From Macrosoma leucophasiata (lineage: Eukaryota; Arthropoda; Insecta; Lepidoptera; Hedylidae), in NCBI GenBank assembly GCA_036365455.1, contig JAWQUS010000020.1:5491001-5555000 (forward strand): a stretch of 64,000 nucleotides of DNA. The letters are read 5' to 3'. Numbering within the stretch: the stretch's first letter is position 1; every line of letters begins with the position of its first letter. The position numbers were made by a program, and so were the translations under genes. Under the pieces are notes generated by a model. That model made no database searches and was not told the origin of the DNA. It saw only the letters and a program-made list of their open reading frames with translations. This document shows, piece by piece, positions 21,445-33,527 of the stretch.

Positions 21445-22160
21445 ATAGTTTTTGAAGGATTAATTTTTAAACCAAAGGATATGCTCCATTTCAAAGTATT
21501 TGCGAGGTCATTATTTAATGTAGCAATTGCTTTAGGAAGATCATCGAGCGAACTTTGTATTTAAATTTGTACATCGTCGGCATACAAGTGGTAGAGAGAA
21601 GATATGTGTTGAATAATAGAATTCATGAAAATAGCAAAGAGCAATGGAGACAACACGCCACCTTGCGGGACACCAGCGTAAGTGGTACACCAAGAAGAAA
21701 AACGATCACCAGCCTGTAAACGTTGCCGGCGTCCACACAAGTAACTACGAAACCAGTCAATTGCATTCGGAGATATGTAAAGGGAACGTAGGATAGACAA
21801 CAGTATATCGAAATCTACACTATTAAAAGCGTTGCTAAAGTCCAATAACGATAAAACTGTAAACTGTTGTATATCCATGCCGCACCAAATATCGTCAGTG
21901 ATTTTAATGAGGGCAGTAGTCGTACTATGTCCGGGACGGAAACCAGATTGGAAGGGATTAAGGATAGCATGCTTGGTTAGGAAAGAACTAACTTGGCTGT
22001 CAATTAGGCGCTCAAGGAGCTTGGATAATAGAGGAAGGATAGAAATGGGTCGATAATCAGAATAAGAGACGGGATTCGTTTTTTTAGGTAAAGGAATAAT
22101 ATACGCATCTTTCCAAGCATTGGGAAAAGAGCAAGAATTTATTGAGTGGTTAAGAATACA
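21445..22160 (-). pseudogene. reverse transcriptase of a Jockey-like LINE (partial)
   Basis: The frame is open from about 22160 to 21564 and reads through CSFPNAWKDAYIIPLPKK, YRPISILPLLSKLLERLI, FQSGFRPGHSTTTALI, LLDFSNAFNSVDFDILL, GVPQGGVLSPLLFAIFMN and YADD (21573-21584). These are RT motifs 1-5 of the Jockey/CR1 group. YADD carries the two metal-binding aspartates; the third lies in LLDFSNAFNSVD. A TAA at 21561-21563 follows DVQI where a tyrosine codon is usual. The same frame then continues to INPSKT. The first ATG, at 21878, lies inside the domain, so it is not a true start. Inactive: no endonuclease domain, a nonsense codon and an internal deletion. Confidence 0.9.
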
Positions 22161-22266
22161 TTAATTAATACATACATTGATTTGTTCCTACAGAAAAAAG
22201 AAAAAAGGTGCATAGTAAAACAACTTTGAAGGATTATCTAGAGAACCTAAAGTACAGTTCCTGGTA

Positions 22267-22524
22267 TCTTCTATAAATATAAAAATCAATCGCTGTTCGT
22301 TAGTCTCGCTAAAACTCGAGAACGGCTGGACCGATTTATCAAATTTTGGTTTTGAATGATTTTTGGAAGTCCAGGGAAGGTTTAAAAAGTGAGAAAATAT
22401 GAAGAAATTGAACAGGAATATTAAAAAAGACAATTTTATTTTCCCATACAAATAGTCCGTATATATCAAACCTTTGACATATTGTTTAATTGTGAGGCAA
22501 TACGAAGTTTGCCGGGACAGCTAG
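22267..22524 (+). mobile_element. non-autonomous Helitron, about 258 bp
   Basis: It ends GCCGGGACAGCTAG|T. The start is TCTTCTATAAATATAAAAAT, and either of two TC dinucleotides could be the true end. The body (TGTTCGTTAGTCTCGCTAAA, GGAAGTCCAGGGAAGG) is shared with 26677-26941. A further internal piece of this family lies at about 22800-22905. Confidence 0.83.
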
Positions 22525-22909
22525 TTTAAAATATATTTTCTTCACCGGAATAAAGTGGTCTTTCTTTCCTAGTAACAATACAAGCCACACGCCAAACTTT
22601 AGTAATTTAGAACTTTTTTATCGTACAGGTTAAACAAGAGGTGTACTTTAAAACGGAAATAATTTTACTAAAAAACGTTTATACTTCTTTCTTACACTAT
22701 ACTTATACAAACTACAAATTGCCTTTTTAAACTCCGAGAAATTTGAGAAAAATGTTTTTATTGTTATTAAAATAAGAATTCAGCATACTTGTACATATAT
22801 TGAGTAAATTAATAATGGGATGAACGGCTCGAATGATTTTGCTAATTTTAGTTTTCAAATATTCCTAGAAGTCCAAGTAAGGTTTAAAAGCTGAGAAAAT
22901 ATGAAGATA

Positions 22910-23925
22910 TTAGAACTATCGACAACCCACGTTCAACCAATCGACCGATCCTGACGATCCAGATTAATTATGTAACCAACTAATCAGATATGCCATCACA
23001 AACAAGAGCAACACCACCCATACTCAACAGAGCAAATACCAGGAGCAGTAATAGTTAATATACATTGCAATAGTTTTAAACAAACAGCCGGCGCTGTCCT
23101 GCACCTCACCGCTACGAAATAACTGTCATTCCGACAACCTTAATTTAACTTCGTGTGCCAAGATACATATATGCCTGGATACGGCATATTCTGGATCAAG
23201 TTTAAGAGCTCAGCGCTTTTACACTTTTTTGGTCCCATGCAGTGGTGGATAAATACATAGAAACCATAAAATCATTAAGGTAGTGTTCACACGAGCACAC
23301 TGTTGCGGTATCGGCACGCTAGTACTAAATGGGCACGGTGATACTGAAAAAAACTATTACCCTCAGAAACTCATCGTCACATATTTGCAGATACTATCCA
23401 CTGTTCAAATTCAAAGTTGATTTTTGAGCCGAATTCATCATTTTCTTGTAATAAAACACGCCAAAGTTCAGTATTGATTGTTAATTTCTGGTTATAAGAT
23501 CATACTTATGACTTATAATCACATTTGCCAAATTTAACTTTGGGATTAAATACGTTTTTTTTATGTAACCCTTTTTAGTAAATCGATTATCTTGTTTTTG
23601 ATCGTACTTTTTTTAAGTTTGTTGCAGTGCCAACCAAAAAATCTATGTGATTCTTCAAGAATGAAACACCTTTTTTTACTGCTTACAGCTTTAGCGCTAT
23701 CCTCTAGAAGCAGTCCTATTCAGACAAGGCTCATGTAGCTATTCTATTAATTCTATCTCCATGGTTAATATGCTCGCGTGCACCGAACGTATTCTTCTCA
23801 GTTAATATGAGTCCAGTTTGCAGTTAGGAAGGAATATAATGCAATCGGTAGCAACAGTCTGTTTGGAATATAGTTGTCCTTTATGGGTAAGAGTTGGAAT
23901 TGTCCATTGTCCGAGACTATCTATT
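22910..23925. other. unassigned
   Basis: No coding frame or repeat recognised over about 1 kb. Confidence 0.45.
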
Positions 23926-23929
23926 GAGA

Positions 23930-24275
23930 TAGCCCCGTAATTTCTATGTAATAAAATATATATTAGACCTCAAGGGTGGCAACGCATCTGTATTTTGTGT
24001 GTCTTATATCTGTTTAGGTATATGTATGCAGTCGTTTCTTTACATTCAATTTATTTTTTATGTAATGTTGGTCAAGAAGCGTGCAGGTTGCCACCAGCAA
24101 CATTTTTTTTAGGGAATGGATGTGGCAAACAAGCATGCAGTTCACATTGATGTTAAGTGATGACTGCAGCCTATAGACACCAACACAAAGACTCAGGTCA
24201 AAATGCAGATTCTTTACCACTCCTGAGGCCTAAGGTGTTATGCCTCTGTGCCGGAAATTACAGGGCCATATAAAA
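23930..24275. mobile_element. two or three SINE-A fragments
   Basis: 23930-24020 is a plus-strand piece of the GGTGGCAACGCAT subfamily. 24054-24100 is a short minus-strand tail. 24102-24272 is a minus-strand copy ending at ATTACAGGGCC. A mariner begins 30 bp further on. Confidence 0.75.
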
Positions 24276-24302
24276 AAATACATACTCGTATTCATCTTAA
24301 TA

Positions 24303-25579
24303 GGTTGGGGAAAAAGTCTTTTCGCATTATAGTATGTATGAACTTGTAATAAAATCTCTTTGGCTGTAGTATTTGTCTCTGGCTGGTTTTGGTATCATTG
24401 AAAGTTAAAATTTTGAGGAACATAATTCCAAATTCAAATTAGGCAAACGTGTGATTTTCATTTGTTTTTCGTACTGTCAAGATGAGTGAATCGAATGAAG
24501 AAATTCGATACATTTTAAAATTTTACTACAAAAAAGGTAAAAATGCAACGCAAGCCGCGAAAAAAATTTGCGATGTTTATGGACCTAGTGCAGTGTCTGT
24601 GAGAGTAGCACAAATTTGGTTTATGCGTTTTCAATCCGGAAATTTTGATGTCAAACATGCACCTCGCTCTGGTCGCCCTATTACGGATAAAATGGATGCC
24701 ATTTTTGAAAAAGTGGAGCAAGATCGACATATCAGTAGTTACGACGTAGCTGAAGAACTGAGAATTGATCACAAAACAGTTCTGGCGCATTTGAAAAAAG
24801 CTGGGTACAAAAAAAAGCTCGATATTTGGGTACCTCACGAGCTCACTGAAAGAAACCTAATGAACCGTGTACTCATTTGTGATTTTTATTACGACGTAAT
24901 GAAACCGAATCATTTTTAAGAAGCTGATAACTGGTGATGAAAAGTGGATCACGTACGACAAGAACGTGCGAAAAAGGTCGTGGTCAAAGGCCGGTCAGGC
25001 TTCACAGACTGTGGCGAAACCCGGGTTAACTCGCAATAAGGTGATGTTGTGTGTGTGGTGGGATTGGAAGGGCATTATTCATTATGAGCTATTACCACCA
25101 GGCAGGACTATCGATTCTGAACTCTACTGCGAACAACTGATTAGATTAAAGCAAGAAGTCGAGAGAAAGCGGCCGGAACTGATCAACAGAAGAGGTGTGG
25201 TGTTTCATCATGATAACGCTAGACCTCACACATCTATAGCCACTCAGCAAAAATTAAGAGAGTTTGGCTGGGAGGTGTTAATGCATCCGCCGTATAGTCC
25301 TGACCTTGCACCTTCAGATTTCCACCTGTTTCGGTCTCTTCAGAATTCTTTATGCAATGTTAGGTTAACATCACGAGAGGACTGCCAAATCCACTTGTCG
25401 CGGTATTTTGATGAGAAGTCCCAAAATTTTTATAGCAATGGGATCATATCCCTACCTACAAGATGGCAAAAGGTTATCGAACAAAATGGTACATACATAC
25501 TTTAGTTAAATTTAAATAAACTATATTAAAAAATGTTTTGAATTATCTTAAAAAATGCGAAGAAATTTTTTCCCCAACC
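24303..25579 (+). mobile_element. mariner-family transposon, 1277 bp
   Basis: It is flanked by TA (24301-24302 and 25580-25581), the mariner target. The terminal inverted repeats start GGTTGGGGAAAAA and match at 23 of 26 positions, both ending TTCGCATT. The size and single transposase gene are normal for mariner. The ends and gene are complete, so it is a recent or well-preserved copy. Confidence 0.96.
24482..25505 (+). pseudogene. mariner transposase, one frameshift
   Basis: Two frames together cover about 341 codons, the normal length. The N-terminal part (24482-24919, 145 residues) holds the paired-type helix-turn-helix DNA-binding region and the linker WVPHELTE. The C-terminal part (ATG at 24966, but homology begins upstream) holds the catalytic domain: GDEKW (Asp codon 24936-24938), HHDNARPH (25212-25214) and SPDLAPSD (25317-25319). 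The last two aspartates are separated by 34 residues, the D,D34D signature. A one-base change in the T run near 24913-24920 shifts the frame and stops translation after PNHF. All three catalytic aspartates remain. WVPHELTE and YSPDLAPSD suggest a cecropia-like subfamily, by recall. Translation as it stands gives only the DNA-binding part. Confidence 0.95.
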
Positions 25580-25878
25580 TAATATTTTATTTTTCGTGAT
25601 TACACATTCGAGTGAATTTATAAATTAATGAAACACAGAAAGAGATATAAAACTTTAATTATTTAATTGATAATGTAACATACATAATACCAAAAGTATT
25701 ATTCGAATGTAAACAAATAATCTTATACAACGATGCATGTGCATATTAAAATTCTAAGGTTAAAATAGGTATGCAAACATATTTAAATATCTTCATATAA
25801 AAAGGTTACAGTTACAATGTATATCTACTGTCGATCTGATAAAATCGATTAAAAATCTACAATCAATAAATGTATGTA

Positions 25879-26037
25879 TGGCCCCGTAATAACTGTCACA
25901 GAAACAACAAATTAGGTCTCATAGGTGGCAACGCATGTGCATTTTGAACTCTGGTTTTTGTATAGGCTACTTTTATCACTTAAAATGAATGTAAGCTGCA
26001 TGCTGATTGCCATTTGCCAACATTATTACATAAAAAA
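25879..26037 (+). mobile_element. SINE-A subfamily, head-truncated
   Basis: GGCCCCGTAATAACTGTCAC, TCTCATAGGTGGCAACGCAT and ATTATTACATAAAAAA follow the order of the subfamily at 16438. Confidence 0.78.
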
Positions 26038-26070
26038 GTATTATACTCAATACACCATTTATAAATGATC

Positions 26071-26195
26071 GGCTTGCTAGCGCTAGTAGTGACGTCGTAA
26101 ATAGGCAATATGGCCGCCAGCTTCCTACGTAACGTTGGCGATCGTCACTTCCGTCGCATCGCTTCCCCAAGCGAAACTTGTGATGGCGTATCTCA
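26071..26195 (+). repeat. 125-bp repeat, copy 1
   Basis: GTAAATAGGCAATATGGCCG, CCAGCTTCC, AACGTTGGCGA and GCGAAACTTGTGATG recur in the same order at 27052-27178. It ends against a Helitron. Confidence 0.85.
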
Positions 26196-26207
26196 AATAT
26201 AATATTA

Positions 26208-26558
26208 CTAGCGGCCCGCCCCGGCTTCGCGCGGTGCAATGTTGCCTACCCTCTCCTATTCTTAGCGTGATGATTATACATAGATATAGCCTAAAGTCTT
26301 CCTCGATATCTTTTATAGTTTAGGCAGCGTACGCAAAATAAGGAACTTTTCTGGTTGATATTTTACACATTGTGTCTGGAAACCCAACTATCTTAAGGAA
26401 TCCTATTTTTTCCAAAATAAAATATAGCCTATGTTATCCGTGGATAATGTAGCTATCGAATAGTGAAAGAATTTTTAAATCGGTCCTGTAGTTATTGAGC
26501 CTATTCATTACAAACAAACAAACAAAAAAATATTACCTCTTTATAATATTAGTTTAGA
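26208..26558 (-). mobile_element. non-autonomous Helitron, 351 bp
   Basis: On the minus strand it begins A|TCTAAACTAATATTATAAAG and ends at a GC-rich hairpin then CTAG|T (plus strand CTAGCGGCCCGCCCCGGC at 26208). It is the longest complete Helitron here and has no open frame. Confidence 0.9.
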
Positions 26559-26676
26559 TTACTAATAGTACAGAGAACTATTGGAAATCTATTTCAGAAG
26601 ATCCGCAGTACCCATTGAATGTCAATAGGCCGTGCCGACACTACCTATAGAAATGAAAAAGTAATATTTTTATCTA

Positions 26677-26941
26677 TCTATATAAATAAAAATCAATTGC
26701 TGTTCGTTAGTCTCGCTAAAGCTCAAGAACGGCTGGACTAATTTGGCTAATTTTGGTTTTAAATAATTTTTGGAAGTCCAGGGAAGATTTAAAAGGTAAG
26801 AAAATATGAAGGAATTGAAGGGAAATAGTAAAAAAAAAACACAATTTCATTTTCCCATACAAACAGTCCGTATCTATCAAACCTTTGACACATTATTTCA
26901 TTCTATAAATACGGCAATACGAAGTTTGCCGGGTCAGCTAG
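26677..26941 (+). mobile_element. non-autonomous Helitron, 265 bp
   Basis: A|TCTATATAAATAAAAATCA at the start and GCCGGGTCAGCTAG|T at the end. Same family as 22267-22524. Confidence 0.9.
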
Positions 26942-27051
26942 TTAATTAATAAGTAATTTGTATTCCTTATGCTATATTGATTTAATATTCCGAAGCTACA
27001 AAAAAAAGTGAATCTAAAATACAGTATTTCCAAATAAGCAATAATTCAGAT

Positions 27052-27178
27052 TCGCTTGCTAACGCTAGTAGCTAGCATCGTAAATAGGCAATATGGCCGC
27101 CAGCTTCCGGCGCAACGTTGGCGAGCGTCACTTCCGCTGCCCGCAGCGAAACTTGTGATGACGTATCGTAACAATATT
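27052..27178 (+). repeat. 125-bp repeat, copy 2
   Basis: Direct repeat of 26071-26195, about 980 bp downstream, with small indels. Confidence 0.85.
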
Positions 27179-27184
27179 GGAACA

Positions 27185-27310
27185 AGATAATATTCAAGCA
27201 TACATGCAAACACCTCCGATTCACCAGCTACAGTTTATCCCATGTCATAAGTGGGGAGAGCCTATTGGTATCTCCGAGCAAGTTACTAAACACCGGAGGT
27301 GAGACTGGGA
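27185..27310 (-). mobile_element. SINE-B fragment
   Basis: The reversed SINE-B body: AAGCATACATGCAAACACC, GATTCACC, CCCATGT, GAGCCTATTGG and ACACCGGAGG. Confidence 0.72.
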
Positions 27311-27344
27311 CACGTGCTAAAGATGTAAATATATCAATAGCAAT

Positions 27345-29340
27345 TTTTACTGGTGGTAGAGCTCCAATGACGGAGCTCGCGGGCTTAGGCACTACCGCAT
27401 TACCTAATACTTGCCGCAAAAATGGTAGTGTTCAGCACTATCGTCTTCCGGTCAGGTGGTAATGTACGGCCCTGTAATTTCCGGCCCAGAGTCATAATTC
27501 CTTAGGCCTCAGGAGTGGTAACGCATCTGCATTTTGAACTTGGTCTTTGTGTAAGTGTCTATAGGCTGCAGTCATCACTTAACATTAATATAAACTGCAT
27601 GCTTGTTTGCAACTCCCGTTAATAAAAAAAACATTGTAGAGATTATATTTGCGGACTTTAAGTAAAAGTTTGCAAAAATATTGAAAATATCACATTTGAG
27701 AACCCCAAAGCCAGACTAAACTGGTTAAAATATGAGTGTGACACAAAAATGCAAATGACCTACACAATCTTCTTAAACATTGGCATATAAAACAAAGGGA
27801 CTTCTAACATTGACTTTCATGGGCTCGTTTACCCAAAAATGACACGGGAAAGGCGAGTAACGTGGAACAACATAAATATTCAAAAGCGTACTACATAATG
27901 AAAAGGTCGCTTCATTCAGATTCTTGAGTTGACTGGTTCTGTAAAGAGTGTGGTTTCAAAATAGTAGCTATTTATGGATTCAGATTTAATGGTATTAAAT
28001 TAAAAAATATATATTTGAATGTTATAGAAGTAACTTATCCAACTTCAAAACCGCTACGTCAGTTGTGTAGTTATTTTACTTAACGAAGTCAAATGGTGTC
28101 TGCAGCCTATCTACACAAAACACCAAAACTGGTGTCGCCACCGCATTACCTAATATACTTGCCGCTAAATGGTAGTGTTCAGCACTATCGTGTTCCGGTC
28201 AGGTGGTAATGTACGGCCCTGTAATTTCCGGCACAGGGACATAACACCTTAGGCCTCAGGAGTGGTAACGCATTTGCATTTTGACCTTGGTCCTTGATTT
28301 TGTGTGGGTGTCTATAGGCTGCAGTCATCACTTAACATCAATGTGAACTGCATGCTTGTTTGCCACTTCCAATACATAAAAAAGACTGACACAGGGACAT
28401 AACACCTTAGGCCTCAGGAGTGGTTACGCAACTGCATCTGAATTTTGACCTTGGTCTTTGCGTGGGTGTTTATAGGCTGCAGTCATCACTTAACATCAAT
28501 GTGAACTGCATGCTTGTTTGCCACTTCCAATACATAAAAATAGCATTGTAGAAATTACATTTGTGGATTTTCAGTAACATTTAACAAAAATATTGAAAAT
28601 ATCACATTTGAGAACCCGAAAGCCAGACTAAACTGGTTAAAATATGAGTGGGACACAAAAATGCAAATGACCTACACAATCTTCTGAAACATTGGCATAT
28701 AAAACAAAGGGACTTCTAACATTGACTTTCATGGGCTCGTTTACCCAAAAATGACACGGGAAAGGCGAGTGGTAACGTGGAAAAACATAAATATTCAAAA
28801 GCGTACTACATAATGAAAAGGTCGCTTCATTCAGATTCTTGAGTTGACTGGTTCTGTAAAGAGTGTGGTTTCAAGGCTAGTAGCTTTTTATGGATTCAGA
28901 TTTACTGGTATTTTTTTTATTATTACCTAATTTTAAAAAAAATATTTTAATGTTATAGTAGGAACTTATTCGGCTTCAAGACCGCTACGTTAGTTGTGTA
29001 GTTTTTTTTACATAACGAAGTTAAATGGTGACTGCAGCCTATCTACACAAAAATCAAAACTGGTGGTAGAACTCCAGTGACGGAGTTCGCGGGAGTAGGC
29101 ACCACCGCACTACCTAATATACTTGCCGCTAAATGGTAGTGTTCAGCACTTTCGTGCACTAGTCAGGTAGTAATTTACGGCCCTGTAATTTCCGGCACAG
29201 AGGCATAACACCTTAGGCCTCAGGAGTGGTAACGCATCTGCATCTGAATTTTGACCTTGGTCTTTGTATGAGTGTCTATAGGCTGCAGTCATCATTTAAC
29301 ATCAATATGAACTGCATACTATTACCAACTACGATTTTTT
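27345..29340 (+). repeat. SINE-A-bounded tandem duplication
   Basis: The order is SINE-A (27345-27630), segment D1 (27631-28125), SINE-A (28126-28380), partial SINE-A (28389-28542), segment D2 (28543-29057), SINE-A (29058-29340). D1 and D2 are about 500 bp and nearly identical (shared GAAAATATCACATTTGAGAA, TGACACGGGAAAGGCGAG). This fits unequal exchange between SINE-A copies. The first 30 bp of D1/D2 recur alone near 38093. Confidence 0.9.
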
Positions 29341-29785
29341 AATATATTTATTTCATTACATTAATCAAACCTAAAAACTACGACACCCTAAACTGCGCGT
29401 GGCCCGATACGCACTTGACCGGTTTTAACATACCGAAGTTAAGTGGTGACTGCAGCCTATCTACACAAAAACCAAAACTGGTGGTCCAGTTTTGGTTCAG
29501 TTCAGAACTCCAGTGACGGAGATCGCGGGCGTAGGCACCACCGCATTACCTAATATACTTGCCTTGTCTATAGGCTGCAGTTATCACTTAACATCAATGT
29601 GAACTGCATGCTTGTTTGCCACTTACATTAAACAAAAAAAAATGGAGTTAAGTGATGACTGCAGCATATCTACACTAAAACCAGAGATAAAAATGCAAAT
29701 TCGTTGCTATCCCCGACCCCTTAATTGTTATGGTCCACGCTCTAGTGAGTAATCTCCAGTGGAGACGTTTACCACCAGTAAAAAT
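29341..29785. mobile_element. further SINE-A fragments, both strands
   Basis: 29430-29470 is a minus tail piece, 29483-29640 a plus copy with a ~120-bp internal deletion, and 29645-29785 a minus copy ending TTTACCACCAGTA. Confidence 0.75.
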
Positions 29786-29789
29786 ATAT

Positions 29790-30825
29790 TATTTGATTGA
29801 TTAAACTGCCTTGACGAATATATATCGAAACAATCATCGCCAAATCGAACACCAATTCGATTAATTAAGACCGGTACACATGGAAACCCTGTCAACTTAA
29901 TTATAGACGCAGTAATCAGTTCACATACACGTGCACTAATATCCATCCCCGCATTTGAAATGTAAATGGCGTACCGCGCAAGCATTGTATCACAAACATC
30001 AATAACACAACGACTATCACTCACTTACCGTCCCACTGCTGATTTTCTACTAGCACCAGTTACAAACTTGTTACAATATACGGCAATGAATAACGTTCAT
30101 TTCATTGATATTGATATTACAAAACAGTTTAACATATCTGAGTACGATGTAATTGCGCGCAGAACTAGGAACATACGCAGTGTTTACACTGAACAATGTT
30201 TTATGGGGGTGTTTGGGGTAAATAGTGAAATGGTGGTCTACATGGTATGAGATTTACGCTGTCTATGCGTTTCCGATATGAATATGTATGAGGTTGCGTC
30301 TATGGTTATAGATCGGGAGGTCGCGAAATAAAATACCACTCATGAGTTTCATGATGATTATGTAGTTTGTTTAAGCTTGATAATATCTGTTTATGCTTTC
30401 ATCACACAACAAGCTGAACGGACTGTCAGTGTGGCGCTAGAATACAAAACTCACTATTGTGGTTAAATTTTATGTCTAGTAGATATTTCATAACTAATGA
30501 CATTTGAATATGGGGAGACCTGGGACCTGTTTTTCAGGTTCTTTTAACACCTAGTACAGGTGCCAGTTCTACACAAACTATTATTGTTCCTCATTAACTA
30601 ATGTTGGTGGAGAAAAATAAAGTTTGTTTTTATTTTTTATTAATGAGGCCCCATTGCCGCCCACTGTGTTTAATAATCACTTTTGTGTGTAATTTATATT
30701 CCTTCAAAATGCACTCTCGTATGTTTGTATGAATGTTTACGCCGAGACTTTTAGAAGCACAAAGTAGGAAGGGTCACTTTAGTGTGACTTTCTATTGTAA
30801 GACTAAAATTAATTCTTACTTATTG
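29790..30825. other. unassigned, possibly single-copy sequence
   Basis: It is less AT-rich and less repeat-like than its surroundings. Overlapping frames of 94-98 codons on both strands (29728-30024, 29966-30250) have no domain I recognise. Confidence 0.4.
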
Positions 30826-30827
30826 AA

Positions 30828-31110
30828 GGTTCAGCAGATCAAACGCCGAAAATGGAACTGGATTGGCCACACGCTCCGAAGGGACCCTGACCACATACCG
30901 AGGCAAGCCCTAGACTGGAATCCCCAAGGAAAGCGCAAGCGTGGCCGTCCCAAACAGACCTGGCGGAGGTCTATCATCACAGAGGCGGGGAACATAGGAA
31001 GGACCTGGAGTGAAATAAAGCGCGAAGCTCAAGACCGACAGGGATGGCGACGCACTGTGGACGCCCTCTGCCCCAGCTAGGGGACATAGGATCTTAAGTC
31101 AAGTATTGAA
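30828..31110 (+). pseudogene. RTE-like LINE C-terminal fragment
   Basis: The frame IKRRKWNWIGHTLRRDPDHI, RQALDWNPQGKRKRGRPKQT, WSEIKREAQDRQGWRRTVDA then LCPS and a stop (31078-31080) is a typical C-terminal tail of invertebrate RTE-like endonuclease/reverse transcriptases. The frame opens at an upstream ATG (30733), but homology starts near 30828. No catalytic domain is present. The tail GGGGACATAGGATCTTAAGT recurs in degraded form at 40740-40830. Confidence 0.85.
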
Positions 31111-31114
31111 GGTT

Positions 31115-33110
31115 CAAAGTACCTATCTCCTTATCGAGTTGTAAAGAAATTGGATGTCCTAAATAGAAAATATACGATTTCATTCATATGTATAAATCCT
31201 AGTCGTAATAAGGTCGAAGAAGTGTCGGATATTACTACGAATAAACTAATAATAATTTTCATGTTTATAAGATAAATTATCTCAGAAACATCACAATGTT
31301 TCTTTAAATTGATTACTTTTTACCCGATCCCAAAATTGCCATGACATAGTAAATAAAGTGACATATTTCTAGTAAATAAATTTCAAGTAAAATTCAAGTA
31401 AAGTACAAAAAAATTAATCAAGTATTCAATAAATCTATTAACTGTAGCAATTGTCCCGGCCGCCTAGTCTATCGCAATCGCATACGGACTTACCGCATGT
31501 ATTATGTCACACGGATTAATGCTGCAGTGTCTATGATGTACAGGTGCTGCAGTCAAGACGATAATTAAAGACATCATACACTTGACGTTTATACGCTAAC
31601 AGACGCATTTTAATTTTGTACTTTTTAGAGCCCCAGGCTCTTTGAGCTTCTGATTTAATTTTTGTATCCCCTTCCCCCATATCATGGGTATCTATAATGT
31701 CGATGGATAGGTCTTTTAAAAATATTACGAGTATCAGAATATATATTTTTTGGGCAAATATTAAACAAAGTTGCATTTTCAGATTATTAAATATAATTTT
31801 TTGAACATTCAGTCAAATACGAGTATTATTTTCTACTGCGGAACCTGGACCATGAGCGAATCCGACTCACATTTGTTTAAGAAAACCTTTGTCACATTGC
31901 TATATCACTTTCCCTCTGAAGACGAAGACATATTCCAATTTAAAACAAACAAAAAAAAACAAACTTCAGCCCCACTCTGCATACCACAAAGAAACGCCCG
32001 AACAACAGAGTGTTCTCAAAACTCGGCCCACTTAGAGCATGCTCCAAATCCCGTACTCCACTTTTGAATTGTGGAGAGATCTTAAAACATCGGTTACGTG
32101 AAATAAAAGAGGGATCCGGTGCCGCTATATGTGACTCAAATATCTGGGGTACTAGTTTTGCCCCTACCACGAGATTCTGAATCGTGCATTTGGTTTTTTT
32201 TTTATTTTGTAGGTATGTATTTATTAAAAAAAAAACGAGAGAAAATTACTATGATGGTTCGGCGATATTTATAAGCATTTTTTACAAAAAAATAATCTAG
32301 TGGTAGCGTTTAGTAAGGGTTAATACAGACGAGCGGCACTTGAATTGCGGCGGCCGCCAACGCGCCTTATTGTTAACGTTTCTTAATTTTACTCGAGAAA
32401 CGTCAACAGTTGGTAAAAAAAAACATAGATCAAAACGTCCTCTAATATTGCTTCAACTAATAGTCCTGGGCTGCCCTCCTTCCTTCAGCGCCGCGATTTG
32501 CCGCAACCTTCACCAGTCGGTCCTCCTCGTGATTCACCTGCCTATTCTTCGTCTTCCGGTACATTTGAGAACTCTTCTACCCAACAGCCGTCGGCGTCGG
32601 TTTTTCGAGCGTCGTGCCCACTGCCACTTGAATTTCGCTATTCGGTGAGTTGTTGGAGTCGGAGATGTCGGCTACTTTGGTTCTCATGTGGATCTCCTCA
32701 TTTTTTATCTGAACATACTTTTATTGTTTAGAAAACAAATGTGCGATGTAGACGATAAATTTTCTTTATCGTCATAAGTAATTTCTTTAATTCTATATTA
32801 TTAATAGATTTTCGAATTTGAATTGCAAAAAAAGTTCAATCAGAGTTATTGAAAGTATCATATTAAATCTGTGTTACTGAAAGTACCAAGTACAGACTTT
32901 CAAAACGAACATTTAAAATCTGTAATGAGTTTCAAAAGTAGGAGCCAAGACATGTCTAAAGGCGAATTTTTATCTCGGCTACATTTGACTAGAAGGAAAT
33001 CCAAGAGGCGTAATATGAAAAGTTTGATAGTAATATCGAGATTGCAGCATCTGAATAATATCCTCTGAAGACGGCTCATTTATTTTACCGTGAACTCGAC
33101 ATCTTGAAAT
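31115..33110. other. unassigned 2-kb stretch
   Basis: Frames of 98-102 codons (31771-32067, 32340-32648) have no recognised domain. The 32330-32650 part is relatively GC-rich (GGCGGCCGCC, then a serine/proline-rich reading) and is the only place here I would look for a host exon. No splice-site pattern or homolog could be argued. Confidence 0.35.
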
Positions 33111-33112
33111 AT

Positions 33113-33190
33113 TTTTAGGGTTCCGTATATTAATAGGCAAAACCGGAACCTTTACTGATGTTTGACACAGACAGACAGACAGACAAACGT
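33113..33190 (-). repeat. reversed retroelement tail with GACA microsatellite
   Basis: TAGGGTTCCGTA...GACACAGACAGACAGACAG mirrors 1975-2045. Confidence 0.6.
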
Positions 33191-33527
33191 ACGATGTCTC
33201 GTACGTCTTGTCTTATTGAAAGGATTTTGAAGATATTTTTAAGAGTTAATCAAGAAAACATACGAAAGTTGATTTTGATTTGATTGAAATTTTAGGCTTT
33301 GAAAAAATCCAATAAATATTACAGGAAAATCTATAAGAAGGATATGGTATTTGTGATAACATATGAAATTCATCAATTGAACTGAACCCTATCGACCTAT
33401 CGACCTATCGAACCGAGTTCGACTCGCACTTGGCCGCTTATTAATATTATACATCTGCAATGTAAATTTTGTTGCCGTAAGATAGTGCTATTCTTAGCCT
33501 GGGTTGAACCAAGATATTTGCTAAAGT

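Larger units (their letters stand above)
20822..22160 (-). mobile_element. Jockey-like LINE remnant, truncated and internally deleted
   Basis: Reading leftward, the order is palm and fingers of a reverse transcriptase (22160-21445), about 200 bp of scrambled AT-rich sequence, an ORF2 C-terminus (21255-20974), and a 3' UTR with GGTTGCCTGGAAGAAAATGC and AATAAGGCCGCC. It ends in a poly(A) seen as T-run complement near 20822-20831. A segment that should encode roughly 130 residues of the thumb region is missing. Confidence 0.88.

Noticed and set aside
32340..32731. Possible host exon rich in serine and proline
   Set aside because: No recognisable domain, no argued splice sites, and overlapping frames are equally open; not supported as a gene.
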